Of a stretch of DNA of 64,000 nt, positions 16,922 through 24,654 are shown piece after piece. The notes under the pieces were generated by a model. The model had not been told where the DNA came from. It saw only the letters and a list, made by a program, of their open reading frames with translations, and did not search any database. The DNA is taken from assembly GCF_027460065.1 (NCBI RefSeq), contig NZ_JAPYZZ010000016.1:83184-147183 (forward strand), written 5' to 3'. Positions within the stretch are counted from its first letter, which is position 1; each line of letters opens with the position of its first letter. Origin of the DNA: Martinezella rhizogenes (GTDB lineage Bacteria > Pseudomonadota > Alphaproteobacteria > Rhizobiales > Rhizobiaceae). A program made the position numbers and the translations under genes.

Positions 16922-18256
16922 ATGATCGGTGTAACGCTCGGTATCCGCCCGCAGAAACTCGGCGTCACCAGCCTCTCGGTATCCGTACTTTCCCCCTTGC
17001 GCGCCCTGCTGACGGCCGGCCGGAATGCCACGATCTTTGTGAACGGCGACAGCACCGCCCACGCCGAAGCTGGACCGTTTCAGCAATTTGCCATGATGCT
17101 CGGCGATCTGCACGATGCGAAGGTGATACTATACCGCTGGGCGGAATGGGAGACGAGCGCCGCCACCGGGCCGAAGGCCTATGCGGATCCCGTGACCCTG
17201 CGCACCGGCAAGGGAGCAACGCTCACACTCTATCTCGCAACGCTGCCGGGTGGCATGGCGGGGTATATGCTGGCAGAGCAGCGCGCCGCGGCGCTGAAAA
17301 TTCCCCGGCCCGATCTGTGTATCATGCATCATGGCCATAATATGCAGACCTTCGAAATGCCGGGTGGCATCCTTAGTTCAGGGCGGGCCAGTCTGCTCGG
17401 TCCTCTGGGCATGACCGAATGGCAATGGCCAGCCACGCCACAGCTCATCACCACGCAGAACCCCTGGCGGGACGGGACGGGTTACGACAAGGTCTATCAG
17501 GCAACCCTCGAGCTGGCCCGAGCACACCCGAACCTCACGCTGGTGGATACGCACGCCACATTTCTGGCGAAGGGAAAGGACACCGCTCTTTACAAGGACA
17601 ATATCCATCCAAACGATACAGGATCCCGGCTTGTTGCCCGAACCCTCTTCGAGGCCTATCTGGCTTCGGCACTCGACAGCAATTTTCAGACGCCTTCTTG
17701 GCCAAAACTTGCTGCCGCCAATCTCATCGGCAATGGCGATTTCACCGACTGGTCGGGCTCCATTCCCACGGGTTGGGGCCTGACCGCGCCGGGCTCCGCC
17801 ATCAAAACCACAGAGGTCATCTTTTCCTCATCGTTCGCCAGCAGCCTTGCCCTCTACGCAAATGGCAACCAAACGGCCGGAATCACGCGCTACTTCCGCA
17901 ATTCGGAGGCTGCAGCGATGATCGGCAGGACGATTTCTTTTGCCGTGCTTTACAAAAACAACGAAAAACAACGTCTCCCCTACATGACTTTGGTCGTCAA
18001 AAGTGGCGGCGCAACCAGAACGATCTCATGCTCCGCCCTGCAATTCGGGGGCGCAAACATGTTCGGCAACAGCGGCTGGATGTGGGCCACCGCCAACGGA
18101 ATAGCCGTCGACGCCGATATCAGCCCGTCCGGATATAATTTCTACATGAGGATCCTTCCGGCGTTCGGCACCAGTGTTCCCGCCTCAAATGAACCCGTTC
18201 ACATTCAACGGGTCATTGCCGTGGAAGGAGACTTGCCGAGAGGCGGTCTGAGATAA
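16922..18256 (+). CDS. SGNH/GDSL-like hydrolase (possible EPS esterase)
   Basis: The start is placed at ATG 16922 with AGAGGTGG upstream; a GTG at 16871 would add 17 residues. The 444-aa protein shows SGNH hydrolase blocks: nucleophile S44 in NGDSTAH (block I), an MHHGHNM segment in place of the block III Asn region, and D226/H229 in KDNIHPNDTGS (block V catalytic Asp-x-x-His). A C-terminal beta-rich region from about residue 265 (NLIGNGDFTDWSGSIPTGW) looks like a carbohydrate-binding-type jelly roll. No signal peptide is obvious. In an EPS locus that also encodes an acyltransferase, a deacetylase or sugar O-acetyltransferase-like role is plausible but inferred. Confidence 0.75.
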   Translation: MIGVTLGIRPQKLGVTSLSVSVLSPLRALLTAGRNATIFVNGDSTAHAEAGPFQQFAMMLGDLHDAKVILYRWAEWETSAATGPKAYADPVTLRTGKGATLTLYLATLPGGMAGYMLAEQRAAALKIPRPDLCIMHHGHNMQTFEMPGGILSSGRASLLGPLGMTEWQWPATPQLITTQNPWRDGTGYDKVYQATLELARAHPNLTLVDTHATFLAKGKDTALYKDNIHPNDTGSRLVARTLFEAYLASALDSNFQTPSWPKLAAANLIGNGDFTDWSGSIPTGWGLTAPGSAIKTTEVIFSSSFASSLALYANGNQTAGITRYFRNSEAAAMIGRTISFAVLYKNNEKQRLPYMTLVVKSGGATRTISCSALQFGGANMFGNSGWMWATANGIAVDADISPSGYNFYMRILPAFGTSVPASNEPVHIQRVIAVEGDLPRGGLR

Positions 18257-18377
18257 AATATCTTGCGTGACGACGTCATCAAGCCCACTAATGGTCGCCA
18301 TATTATATTTATTGCCGCGCGGTAGCGCTCTCCTTACGAGACCGATTACAACCGCCCATAAGAGATGAAGGCAGCGA

Positions 18378-19802
18378 ATGAAACGACAAGCCAATCTTGC
18401 GGCGTCAAACCGTCCTGCTCTACCAGGTTTCGTTTTGGCAATGCCGCTTTATCCCTCAAAGACATTCAATATTCCCGCTATCTTTCTCGCAGTATTCGTT
18501 TTCTCCATCGGCTTCTTCATTCAATGTAATGTGCTGACCAGCAATATTGGCCTGCGTTTCCTCAACATTACTGACATGCTGGTGCTGATGACCCTGCCTG
18601 TCATTGCGCTGCCCTACATTCGCTGCCTGACGCCTTCCATCGTCCTGTTCTATCTGCTGCCGCTTACTGTTTTTTTCGTCCTCACTGCCCTCTTCGCCGA
18701 CGCGCGTGGTGACGGCGAATTTTATACGACGGCGATGACCTATTTTTATGCGGTCTATTTTCTGTTCTTTGCCTATATGCTGTTCAAGGAAAACCTCCTT
18801 GAACTGTTCTGCTGGGGCATATTTGCCGGCTTCATAGCGGTGACGGCTCTGCTTTTCCTCGACACAGTCATCCATGATCAGCTCGCATCAGTCGGATTAT
18901 CCTTCATGTTCGATGAGGCAGGCGTCTTGGAGCTGGCGGCAAAAGGTGAAATAACCCCGCTGCTTTTACGCGTCGAAAAGGCAGGCGGCATCTGGCCCGT
19001 GGGCAACACGGCGGGACCAGTCTTCGCGCTGGCCGGAGCCGCGGCCGCATATGTCGCCGAACGGCAAAGGCGACCTACGCTGTTTGCCGTGTTTCTGCTC
19101 ATATATCTGGCGAGCTTCACGCTCACGCTCAACCGTTCTGGCGTGTTTGCCGTTCTCGCCATCGGACTTTATTTCTACGTCCGGAATTTTTCGATCAAGA
19201 TGCTGCTCAGCACCTATTTCGGCTTTGCTTTATGTGCCCTCGTCATCGCCGCCATTCTGCCGCTCGGCGCTTTCGATTTTGCGGGAGAGGTTTTTTCAAA
19301 ACGATTTCTCGAGGACAGCAATAGCAGCAATAACCTGCATGAGCGGTGGGAGACGATCACCGGCGGTTTCCAGGTCATGTTCCAGCATCCTCTGGGCATA
19401 GGATTTACCGCGCGATATGAAGAGCTCGCCCGTATCGCGAAAATCGGTACGCCCCATAACGGCTTCATGGCCACCGCTTACGCTTCCGGCCTGGGATTTT
19501 GCGTGATGAGCGCCTTTGCGCTGTTTTATGCAATTTTCCGGAAACGCAAGGTCGGCTTTTTTGTCTATTCGGCAATCGGGATCATTATCGGATATCAGTT
19601 CGAAGAGCTGAATTTCAATCCCGTCTTCATGGCTCATGTGGGGCTCGCCCTCGCCTACGCCGCCATAGATCTGGACTTCAGGCTTTTCCTGAAAAACACG
19701 ATGATGCGGATGCTGGGGACGGCGGATGACGCGCACCACCGAGAAGAAGCACGCGTCATGGGCAATCCGGGTCTGAGCCCGTTATTGTCTGACAGCAGAT
19801 AG
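18378..19802 (+). CDS. Wzy-like polymerase / O-antigen ligase family protein
   Basis: The 474-aa product is polytopic with about 11-12 membrane segments (first near residues 33-52). A periplasmic loop contains SSNNLHERWETITGGFQVMF and PLGIGFTARYEEL, followed by GTPHNGFMATAYASGLGF, the H-N element of Wzy_C proteins. ATG 18378 follows GAAGGCAGCGA. It lies 121 bp after the SGNH hydrolase gene on the same strand. This is the second polymerase/ligase-like protein of the locus (see 11413-12936). It could polymerise a different repeat unit or act as ligase. Assignment rests on topology and the PHN loop. Confidence 0.82.
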   Translation: MKRQANLAASNRPALPGFVLAMPLYPSKTFNIPAIFLAVFVFSIGFFIQCNVLTSNIGLRFLNITDMLVLMTLPVIALPYIRCLTPSIVLFYLLPLTVFFVLTALFADARGDGEFYTTAMTYFYAVYFLFFAYMLFKENLLELFCWGIFAGFIAVTALLFLDTVIHDQLASVGLSFMFDEAGVLELAAKGEITPLLLRVEKAGGIWPVGNTAGPVFALAGAAAAYVAERQRRPTLFAVFLLIYLASFTLTLNRSGVFAVLAIGLYFYVRNFSIKMLLSTYFGFALCALVIAAILPLGAFDFAGEVFSKRFLEDSNSSNNLHERWETITGGFQVMFQHPLGIGFTARYEELARIAKIGTPHNGFMATAYASGLGFCVMSAFALFYAIFRKRKVGFFVYSAIGIIIGYQFEELNFNPVFMAHVGLALAYAAIDLDFRLFLKNTMMRMLGTADDAHHREEARVMGNPGLSPLLSDSR

Positions 19803-19855
19803 CGATAAAGAGGCTCCCAGGTTGAGGGCCTCCTATGTCCGTTCCGGCACAGGCG

Positions 19856-20347
19856 TCAGGCGACGTCGATAATTTCGATCTCCCTGCCGGCCAGGCTGAC
19901 CAGATCACCGGCCGTTTTTCCCATCAGTACCCTTGCAACTGGGGAGACATAGGACATCGTCCCCGCTGCAGGATCAGCCTCATCCTCACCGACGATCCGG
20001 AACCGTTGCGTTCGACCGTCATCACGACTGAAGGTCACCAGGCTGCCGAAGGCGACGACGCCATCCGCCTGCGGATCAGGCATCAGTTGTGCCGTGCGCA
20101 CCCGCTCCGCAAAATATCGCATATCCCGCAGGGGACTGGCCGAGAGGCGCCGTCTTTCATTGATGTCTTCGATGGCATTGGCCGCCTCGCAAGCTTGCCG
20201 CGCCAGCTGCAACTGCTGTTCCAGCGCCTTCAGCCCGGCCTGCGTCACCAGATTGAGATGAGGCGAAATCACCCGATCCGGCAGAACGGTTTCGGCTGCG
20301 GTTTCCGCACTGTCTTCCTTGGTGAAGGCTACGCTCAATCCTGACAC
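19856..20347 (-). CDS. GreA/GreB-family transcription factor homologue
   Basis: The 163-aa product starts at GTG 20347. The N-terminal half is a predicted coiled coil (ALEQQLQLARQACEAANAIEDINERRRL). The C-terminal half is a Gre-type FKBP-like domain with FGSLVTFSRDDGRTQRFRIVGEDEADPAAGTMSYVSPVARVLMGKTAGD, matching the GreA pattern of an I-V-G-x-x-E-A-D core and S-P-(I/L)-x-x-x-L-(I/L)-G-K. In canonical GreA the hairpin tip is an acidic D-L-S-E-N segment needed for transcript cleavage; here the equivalent region reads LSASPLRDMRYFAER, so those two acids are not conserved in place. It may bind RNA polymerase without normal cleavage activity, like Rnk or Gfh1. Convergent with the Wzy-like gene. 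Confidence 0.8.
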   Translation of the reverse strand: MSGLSVAFTKEDSAETAAETVLPDRVISPHLNLVTQAGLKALEQQLQLARQACEAANAIEDINERRRLSASPLRDMRYFAERVRTAQLMPDPQADGVVAFGSLVTFSRDDGRTQRFRIVGEDEADPAAGTMSYVSPVARVLMGKTAGDLVSLAGREIEIIDVA

Positions 20348-20616
20348 TCCACTGCCGAGATGCCACGCTCGGCATCTTCAATCCGATCCAATCTTGCCAT
20401 CGCCCACGGGGGCACGGCAAGACCACGCCGCGCTAGTTCAAAAACGGACATGTAGCAGGCGGAACCGGCTGATGACAACGCGGCCGTTCAGCTGCGCGAT
20501 GCAACCAAAAGGAAACATACCCCTCATAATTCGGCCTAACGAGAGACTTTTTGCCCTGTTAGGGTGTGCAGCAGGGAGGAGTGAGGACACCAACGCGAAC
20601 GGACAGGAGACGGTTC

Positions 20617-22014
20617 ATGGCCCGCACAGTAGTGAATGCGCTTGGAGACACACTCTATTACAGCGGCAGTTCCACCGGATTTTTCTCCGCCACGGGTTCC
20701 GGCCCCCTGCTCGGCGGCACGGCCGGCAATGATTCCATGTGGGGCGACAGTTCCGTCAACGTAACGATGGCGGGCGGCACGGGTGACGATATTTATTATC
20801 TCTATTCCAGCATCAATCGCGCCGTCGAAAATGCCGGCGAAGGCATCGATACCATCGATACCTGGATGAGCTATACCCTGCCCGAGAATTTCGAAAACCT
20901 GCGGGTAACGGGCGACGGGCGTTATGCCTTCGGCAATTCGCTCGACAATATCATCACCGGCGGATCGGGCAGCCAGACGATCGACGGCGGGGCTGGCAAC
21001 GACGTGCTGATCGGCGGCGGCGGTGCAGACACCTTCGTTTTCACCAGCGGCAACGGCACGGATCTCATCATGGATTTCAGCGCCAATGACACGATCCGCC
21101 TCAATGGCTACGGCATCACGTCTTTCGATCAGCTTGTCGGCAATGCCACACAGCAGGGCAACGACCTCTGGCTCAATTTTTCGAATGGCGAAGCCGTCGT
21201 TCTTGCAGGAACGACCGTGGACGATCTTCGGGCCGACCAGTTCGAACTCAGCCTCGACAGATCGTCCTTTACCCAGACCTTTGCCGATGAATTCGACGCG
21301 CTGTCGCTGCGCAGTGGCGGTCAAGGTATCTGGGATGCCAAATATTGGTGGGCGCCGGAAAAGGGAAGCTCGCTGACGACCAATGGCGAGGCGCAATGGT
21401 ACGTCAACCCTGCTTATGCCGGCACGACGGAGGTCAATCCGTTCAGCGTTCAAAACGGCGTCCTGACCATCACCGCCGCGGAAACCACGCAGTCGATCGC
21501 CGATGAAGTCGAGGGTTACGACTATACGTCCGGCATGCTGAACACCTATTCCTCCTTCAGCCAGACCTATGGTTATTTTGAAATCCGGGCGGATATGCCG
21601 ACCGACCGGGGCGCATGGCCGGCCTTCTGGCTGCTGCCGGAAAACGGCTCCTGGCCGCCGGAACTCGATGTCATCGAAATGCGCGGTCAGAATCCCAACA
21701 CGCTCATCATGTCCACCCATTCCAATGCCACCGGCGAGCAGACATCGGTCATAAACAATGTCAGCGTGCCGAGCACGGAGGGGTTTCACACTTACGGCGT
21801 CTTGTGGGATGCCGAACACATCACCTGGTATTTCGACGACGTCGCCGTTGCCCAGACGGACACGCCTGACGATATGCATGACCCCATGTATATGGTCGTC
21901 AACCTTGCCGTTGGCGGAATGGCGGGAACACCATCGGCCAGCGATTTCGGCGACGGCTCACAGATGATGATCGATTACATCAGGGCCTATTCGCTCTCCG
22001 ACTGGGCGGCATGA
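20617..22014 (+). CDS. RTX-GH16 extracellular glycanase (ExsH/ExoK-like)
   Basis: The 465-aa protein starts at ATG 20617 after AGGAGA. Residues about 25-160 hold RTX/haemolysin-type glycine repeats (GGTAGNDSMWG, GGTGDDIYYL, GGAGNDVLIGGGGADTF), which bind calcium and mark type I secretion. Residues about 210-465 form a GH16 domain with the catalytic E-x-D-x-x-E motif E349-L-D-V-I-E354, preceded by RGAWPAFWLLPENGSWPP and followed by HTYGVLWDAEHITWYFDD. There is no Sec signal. The layout matches rhizobial ExsH-like succinoglycan glycanases exported by PrsDE. It presumably cleaves the exopolysaccharide outside the cell. A hairpin terminator follows directly. Confidence 0.9.
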   Translation: MARTVVNALGDTLYYSGSSTGFFSATGSGPLLGGTAGNDSMWGDSSVNVTMAGGTGDDIYYLYSSINRAVENAGEGIDTIDTWMSYTLPENFENLRVTGDGRYAFGNSLDNIITGGSGSQTIDGGAGNDVLIGGGGADTFVFTSGNGTDLIMDFSANDTIRLNGYGITSFDQLVGNATQQGNDLWLNFSNGEAVVLAGTTVDDLRADQFELSLDRSSFTQTFADEFDALSLRSGGQGIWDAKYWWAPEKGSSLTTNGEAQWYVNPAYAGTTEVNPFSVQNGVLTITAAETTQSIADEVEGYDYTSGMLNTYSSFSQTYGYFEIRADMPTDRGAWPAFWLLPENGSWPPELDVIEMRGQNPNTLIMSTHSNATGEQTSVINNVSVPSTEGFHTYGVLWDAEHITWYFDDVAVAQTDTPDDMHDPMYMVVNLAVGGMAGTPSASDFGDGSQMMIDYIRAYSLSDWAA

Positions 22015-22018
22015 CTTA

Positions 22019-22052
22019 AAACACCGGCAATCGTGTTTGACTGCCGGTGTTT
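22019..22052 (+). terminator. Hairpin terminator after the GH16 gene
   Basis: A perfect 11-bp stem (AAACACCGGCA at 22019-22029 and TGCCGGTGTTT at 22042-22052, 12-base loop) starts five bases after the stop codon. The A-run/T-run ends make it usable in both orientations, and the next gene is convergent. Confidence 0.75.
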
Positions 22053-22092
22053 CACATATCAGTCCGTCGCGACTAGGCCTTGTTGAGGCGCA

Positions 22093-23007
22093 TCATTCAG
22101 CCGCCAGCTGGGTGCGTGCGGCATTCAGCGACATCAGATGCCGCGCCGTTTCGAGGCTTGCCGGCTGCTCTGCACGGTAACGGCGGCCGATTTCCATCAT
22201 CAGCACGGTATCCGGCAGGAAGGTGAGCTCCGAGAAGATGTCCTGCCAGTCGATATCGCCCCAGCCGAGCGGCATATGCAGGTCGCCGATGCCCAACGCC
22301 GTGCTCTCCTGCGGGAAGTAGGGCTCATAAAAGCCCTGAGGGCGGCCGAAGGAATCGTGCACATGCAGGTGACCGGCAACCGGCGCCATGGCGCGAAGCT
22401 CGGCGCGGAAGTCGAGGCCACGATAGGTGGATTCGAGATAGGCATGGCTGAAATCGATCAGCGCCACGACATTGTCGTGACCGAGAGCCTTCACCGTCGC
22501 AGCCACCTCGGTGGGCGTCTGGCGATATTGGCCGGGCTCGGTGGAGAAGATGTTTTCAAGCGCGATACGCACGCCATAGGGCTTGCAGAATTCCGCCAGT
22601 TCGAAAAGCGCTTCCCGCTCGCGGGCGTCGGCATCGGCCCGTTCGGCAATCTGATCGGCACGCAGCGCGCCGCTATGCTGAACGAGGATACCCGCGCCGA
22701 TACGATCGCAGAGAACGGCGAGCGCCTTGGCGGCGTCAATCTGGTAACGGCAGGTCACCGGATCCATGAAATTGGACGATACCAGACCATGCACGGTGTA
22801 GCGGAAGCCGAACTGCTTTGCGAGCGCCACGAAACGCCCGGCGCGTTCCTCGATGATGCGGCCGCCGGCGATCAGGTCCAGGCTTGTCACCGCAATCTCG
22901 ACGGTGTCGCAGCCGATATCGGCAAGCGCGCGCAGATCGCTTTCGAGTGTGGCCAGTTCGCCATCGTCCGAGCCGGCATTAAAGCCGGTACCTATAAGAT
23001 TGCTCAC
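22093..23007 (-). CDS. Sugar phosphate isomerase/epimerase (xylose-isomerase-like TIM barrel)
   Basis: The 304-aa product is a TIM-barrel protein of the AP endonuclease 2 / xylose isomerase-like family (PF01261). Metal-binding residues are visible on successive strands: E in VRIALENIFS, D and H in VALIDFSHAYL, H in GHLHVHDSFG and E in VLMMEIGRRY. The start is GTG 23007 (product MSNLIGTGFNAGSDDGELAT), because GGAG lies seven bases upstream; an open frame to 23142 lacks such a site. Members epimerise or isomerise keto sugars and sugar acids. The neighbours do not fix the substrate. A 26-bp inverted repeat at 23180-23205 lies upstream and may regulate it. Confidence 0.83.
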   Translation of the reverse strand: MSNLIGTGFNAGSDDGELATLESDLRALADIGCDTVEIAVTSLDLIAGGRIIEERAGRFVALAKQFGFRYTVHGLVSSNFMDPVTCRYQIDAAKALAVLCDRIGAGILVQHSGALRADQIAERADADAREREALFELAEFCKPYGVRIALENIFSTEPGQYRQTPTEVAATVKALGHDNVVALIDFSHAYLESTYRGLDFRAELRAMAPVAGHLHVHDSFGRPQGFYEPYFPQESTALGIGDLHMPLGWGDIDWQDIFSELTFLPDTVLMMEIGRRYRAEQPASLETARHLMSLNAARTQLAAE

Positions 23008-23470
23008 GTCGTCATCTCCAGAGCTAAAAAGGTCATACGGGGCCGTGCGACACCGCAACGTCGTGCCGCATGAAAACAGGTCCGGTCGGTCGATTTTGAC
23101 GTCGTCTATGCCGACCGACGCGATGTCGTCAGAAAAGTCCACGGTCGCCGCCGCTCGGTGGAAAGCGACGGTAACATGGTGATCGGTTTGTGTTGAAACC
23201 GATCATTCAATTAAGTTTCTTCATTTACAGCTTTATGACATTTCCGGGCGTGATGAGCGGAAAGCCAAGGTCCCTGGATAGACACTCGTCGTCATGAGGA
23301 AAGAGCGTGCAAGGGCCGTTGGTAAAGGCTGAAACTCGCACCCGGTTCAGCAGATGGCGCCCTATGGTAGCGAACTCTGTAAATCTGGGGTCGCCGGGTG
23401 CCCGCGACGTGCGGTGGCGATTGTCTGAGCGATCAGCGGACCGAAGACAGCGGTCTTCGGGCGAGAGATA
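23008..23470. other. Intergenic region without a supported gene
   Basis: No convincing coding frame is present in these 463 bp. The upstream side of the isomerase gene contains the inverted repeat listed at 23180-23205 and an AT-rich stretch (about 23205-23240) that could hold its promoter. The remainder has no motif I can name. Confidence 0.4.
23180..23205. promoter_or_regulatory. Perfect inverted repeat, putative operator
   Basis: TGATCGGTTT (23180-23189) and AAACCGATCA (23196-23205) form a perfect 10-bp inverted repeat with a 6-base spacer, followed by AT-rich DNA. It lies 173 bp upstream of the isomerase start. There is no adjacent T-run, so an operator is more likely than a terminator. 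Confidence 0.45.
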
Positions 23471-23827
23471 TCAACCGAGATTATTGACCATGAAATAGAT
23501 CAGCCAGCAATGTGCGATGGCCAATATCGCCCACGCCCATTTTGCGATCCTGATATCGGTATCGACAACCCTATTGCGAATCTCGGCCCTAGCCGGTGCG
23601 CACGCCGCAGCCAGATCATCCTGGACGAAAGATGGCGATGGTGTCGGGGAGATCTGCTCACCGACAACGTAAAGCCTTTCGCTGCGCAGAAGCGGACGCG
23701 GCGCGTTATCAGCCCTTTCCGCATCGGAAAGCGCACTGTCGCCGGAAGCACAGCCCACCGTCACAAGTTGCGGTGATATCCCCCTGTTACGCACATTACC
23801 TCTATTGGGCATCATAATGTTCCACAC
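23471..23827 (-). CDS. Small putative membrane protein
   Basis: A 118-codon frame starts at ATG 23827. The product has no recognised domain. Its last 25 residues form one membrane helix (KWAWAILAIAHCWLIYFMV), so it would be tail-anchored, with the preceding part polar and Pro/Ser-rich. Codon choice is less GC-biased than in neighbouring genes and no strong ribosome-binding site precedes the start, so it may be a lineage-specific gene or a chance frame. It is isolated between two intergenic stretches. Confidence 0.4.
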   Translation of the reverse strand: MWNIMMPNRGNVRNRGISPQLVTVGCASGDSALSDAERADNAPRPLLRSERLYVVGEQISPTPSPSFVQDDLAAACAPARAEIRNRVVDTDIRIAKWAWAILAIAHCWLIYFMVNNLG

Positions 23828-23966
23828 AATAAAAATAAAAATATTCCGGTGACATCAGGTAAAGCCGCGCTTTACCGGGCATGCTGCGATATGCACGACC
23901 CCCGCCGCGTCAATCGCCCCTCTTTCTCCACGCCTTGCGCCCTCTTGAGGCAAAGCGTCCCCACGA

Positions 23967-24458
23967 TTAGGGAGCCGGGTTTCCCGGCAGACCCCGCCCA
24001 CCTGCGTAAGGTTTTGTCTCGCGCTGGATCAGGAACACGGACTTTTCCACCGGCAGCGGCTCAATCGTCCGATAACGGTGAAATCGCCTGGAATATTCAA
24101 ACCGGATGAGCCTGTCATCGAACTTCCCCGCCAGAACGCGGTAGCCGTTGACGAATTCATTCAGGATTTCCAGCTCTTCTCCCCACACCCAGCCGCCGTA
24201 AGACGTCCCTTCATTCGACCGCAGCACGATCTCGAAAAAATGCCCGCCTGCCACCATCGGCATGCGAAAGAGAATATCGAGATTATCCTCGTCTTCCTCG
24301 TCGCCTTTTTCCACCGACAGCCTGGCATGGGCGACCTTCGCATGAACAAGCGCCGAAACCGGATAAAAAGGCCGGCCCTTGAACCACATGAATTCGCTGA
24401 CCGCATAACCGACATCATCGGCACGCTGGTAAGGTTCGATACGCGGCTCGAACGCCAT
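23967..24458 (-). CDS. Hypothetical protein, divergent from the SARP regulator
   Basis: The 163-aa product starts at ATG 24458 five bases after GGAAG. It is a soluble, mixed alpha/beta protein with no domain I know. Notable segments are EFMWFKGRPFYPVSALVHAKVAHARL, an acidic GDEEDEDNLDILF patch and RMPMVAGGHFFEIVLRS. Third-position GC is typical of the window, which supports a real gene. It is divergent from the SARP-TPR regulator at 24655 and shares its 196-bp promoter region, so it may be regulated with, or belong to, the YcaO-TfuA system; this is only positional evidence. Confidence 0.65.
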   Translation of the reverse strand: MAFEPRIEPYQRADDVGYAVSEFMWFKGRPFYPVSALVHAKVAHARLSVEKGDEEDEDNLDILFRMPMVAGGHFFEIVLRSNEGTSYGGWVWGEELEILNEFVNGYRVLAGKFDDRLIRFEYSRRFHRYRTIEPLPVEKSVFLIQRETKPYAGGRGLPGNPAP

Positions 24459-24654
24459 GTAGCTTCCGTTAAACGCGATCACTGTCTAAAATTCCCGATG
24501 CCTGCCCGCCGCATATCCGCTGTTTTCCGCCCGTCATTCATTCTTCTGTTTCCGACAATAGGCAGGCCGCGTCACACCAGCGTCAAATGGAACGCTATGA
24601 TGACTTTCAATTTCCCGAGCACATTGTTAGATGATGTTTCATGAGGGGATGAAC

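Noticed and set aside
16651-17055. 134-codon minus-strand frame with a hydrophobic C-terminus
   Set aside because: It crosses an AT-rich intergenic region and overlaps the SGNH gene's 5' end; composition is uneven and there is no ribosome-binding site.
23307-23498. 63-codon plus-strand frame between the isomerase and the small membrane protein
   Set aside because: There is no ribosome-binding site, no domain and Arg/Ser-rich composition typical of chance frames.
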